This document shows, piece by piece, positions 34,791 through 34,916 of a stretch of DNA of 34,916 bases; within the stretch, counting starts at the first letter, position 1, and the number at the start of each line of letters is the position of its first letter. The DNA lies in the NCBI GenBank assembly GCA_029858255.1, contig JAOUFJ010000028.1, positions 1 through 34,916 of the forward strand, given 5' to 3'. The position numbers and the translations under genes are program-made. Source of the DNA: a candidate division WOR-3 bacterium (GTDB lineage: Bacteria > Hydrothermota > Tepidihabitantia > SM23-42). Under the pieces are notes generated by a model, which saw nothing but the letters and a program-made list of their open reading frames with translations, ran no database searches and was not told the DNA's origin.

Positions 34791-34916
34791 TATTCGATTA
34801 TTTTAGTAACGACGCCAGCGCCGACGGTGCGGCCGCCTTCGCGGATCGCGAAGCGCAGGCCTTGCTCGATCGCTACCGGACTGATCAACTCGATCTCAAA
34901 ATTCGCATTGTCCCCA
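34790..34916 (-). CDS. tuf: Elongation factor Tu, C-terminal fragment (cut by window end)
   Basis: The last 42 codons of EF-Tu run off the window edge. The reading frame gives [19 protein letters not shown], then [22 protein letters not shown] and TAA, the nearly invariant end of domain III, which contacts aminoacyl-tRNA. The stop (34792-34790) overlaps the rpsJ ATG by 1 nt. The preceding str genes are expected beyond the window. Confidence 0.97.
   Translation of the reverse strand, partial: GDNANFEIELISPVAIEQGLRFAIREGGRTVGAGVVTKIIE

Overview
The window looks like a chromosomal segment of an uncultured, didermic (LPS-type outer membrane) bacterium. The evidence is an LPS-export operon (lptC, an lptA-like gene, lptB) with an LpxL-like acyltransferase, two very large secreted C25 (gingipain-type) proteins carrying type IX-secretion-like C-terminal sorting domains, and a complete S10 ribosomal operon. 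That combination, with the terse promoters, reminds me of candidate phyla near the FCB group such as WOR-3/Stahlbacteria. This placement is inference; the ribosomal proteins would settle it.

Layout. 1-594: gene-free region with a degenerate 9-bp tandem repeat and two very strong tandem hairpins. 595-3099: a beta-solenoid membrane protein and an NtrC-type response regulator with no partner kinase. 3320-7751: an operon pyrG, LpxL-like acyltransferase, lptC, lptA-like, lptB. 7782-13916 (minus): two paralogous C25-family secreted proteins, both without the usual catalytic His of the GHG motif. 14010-15539: a GT-C membrane glycosyltransferase. 15541-21170: a four-gene cassette with its own promoter: an unrecognised 282-aa protein, two BrxC/BrxD-like (DUF2791-type) P-loop ATPases, the second with an N-terminal PcrA/UvrD-like Tudor module, and an Lhr/BrxHI-like DEAD helicase. 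There is no methylase, PglZ or nuclease, so it resembles a stand-alone fragment of BREX type 2 logic and is the best candidate here for an undescribed system. 21244-28271: a fibronectin-like lipoprotein, cutA, mgtE, a sodium-coupled NSS transporter with a 31-codon MetS-like small subunit, two-subunit class I fumarase, an UPF0173 metallo-hydrolase and recR. 28490-34916 (minus): tuf (partial), rpsJ, rplC, rplD, rplW, rplB, rpsS, rplV, rpsC, rplP, rpmC, rpsQ, rplN, rplX, rplE, rpsN. The usual spc continuation (rpsH, rplF ...) is absent after rpsN.

Expression. Sigma70-like promoters (TTGACA, 16-17 bp, TATAAT) are easy to read. In at least six of them the -10 box ends only 5-7 nt before the start codon (pyrG, the C25-1 gene, the GT-C gene, mgtE, the NSS transporter, recR). 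These mRNAs should be leaderless; other genes (the solenoid gene, the lipoprotein gene, fumA, UPF0173, rplN) have clear Shine-Dalgarno leaders. The four-gene cassette has the leaderless layout too, but its first start codon opens a 14-codon mini-ORF that stops 1 nt before the first real gene.
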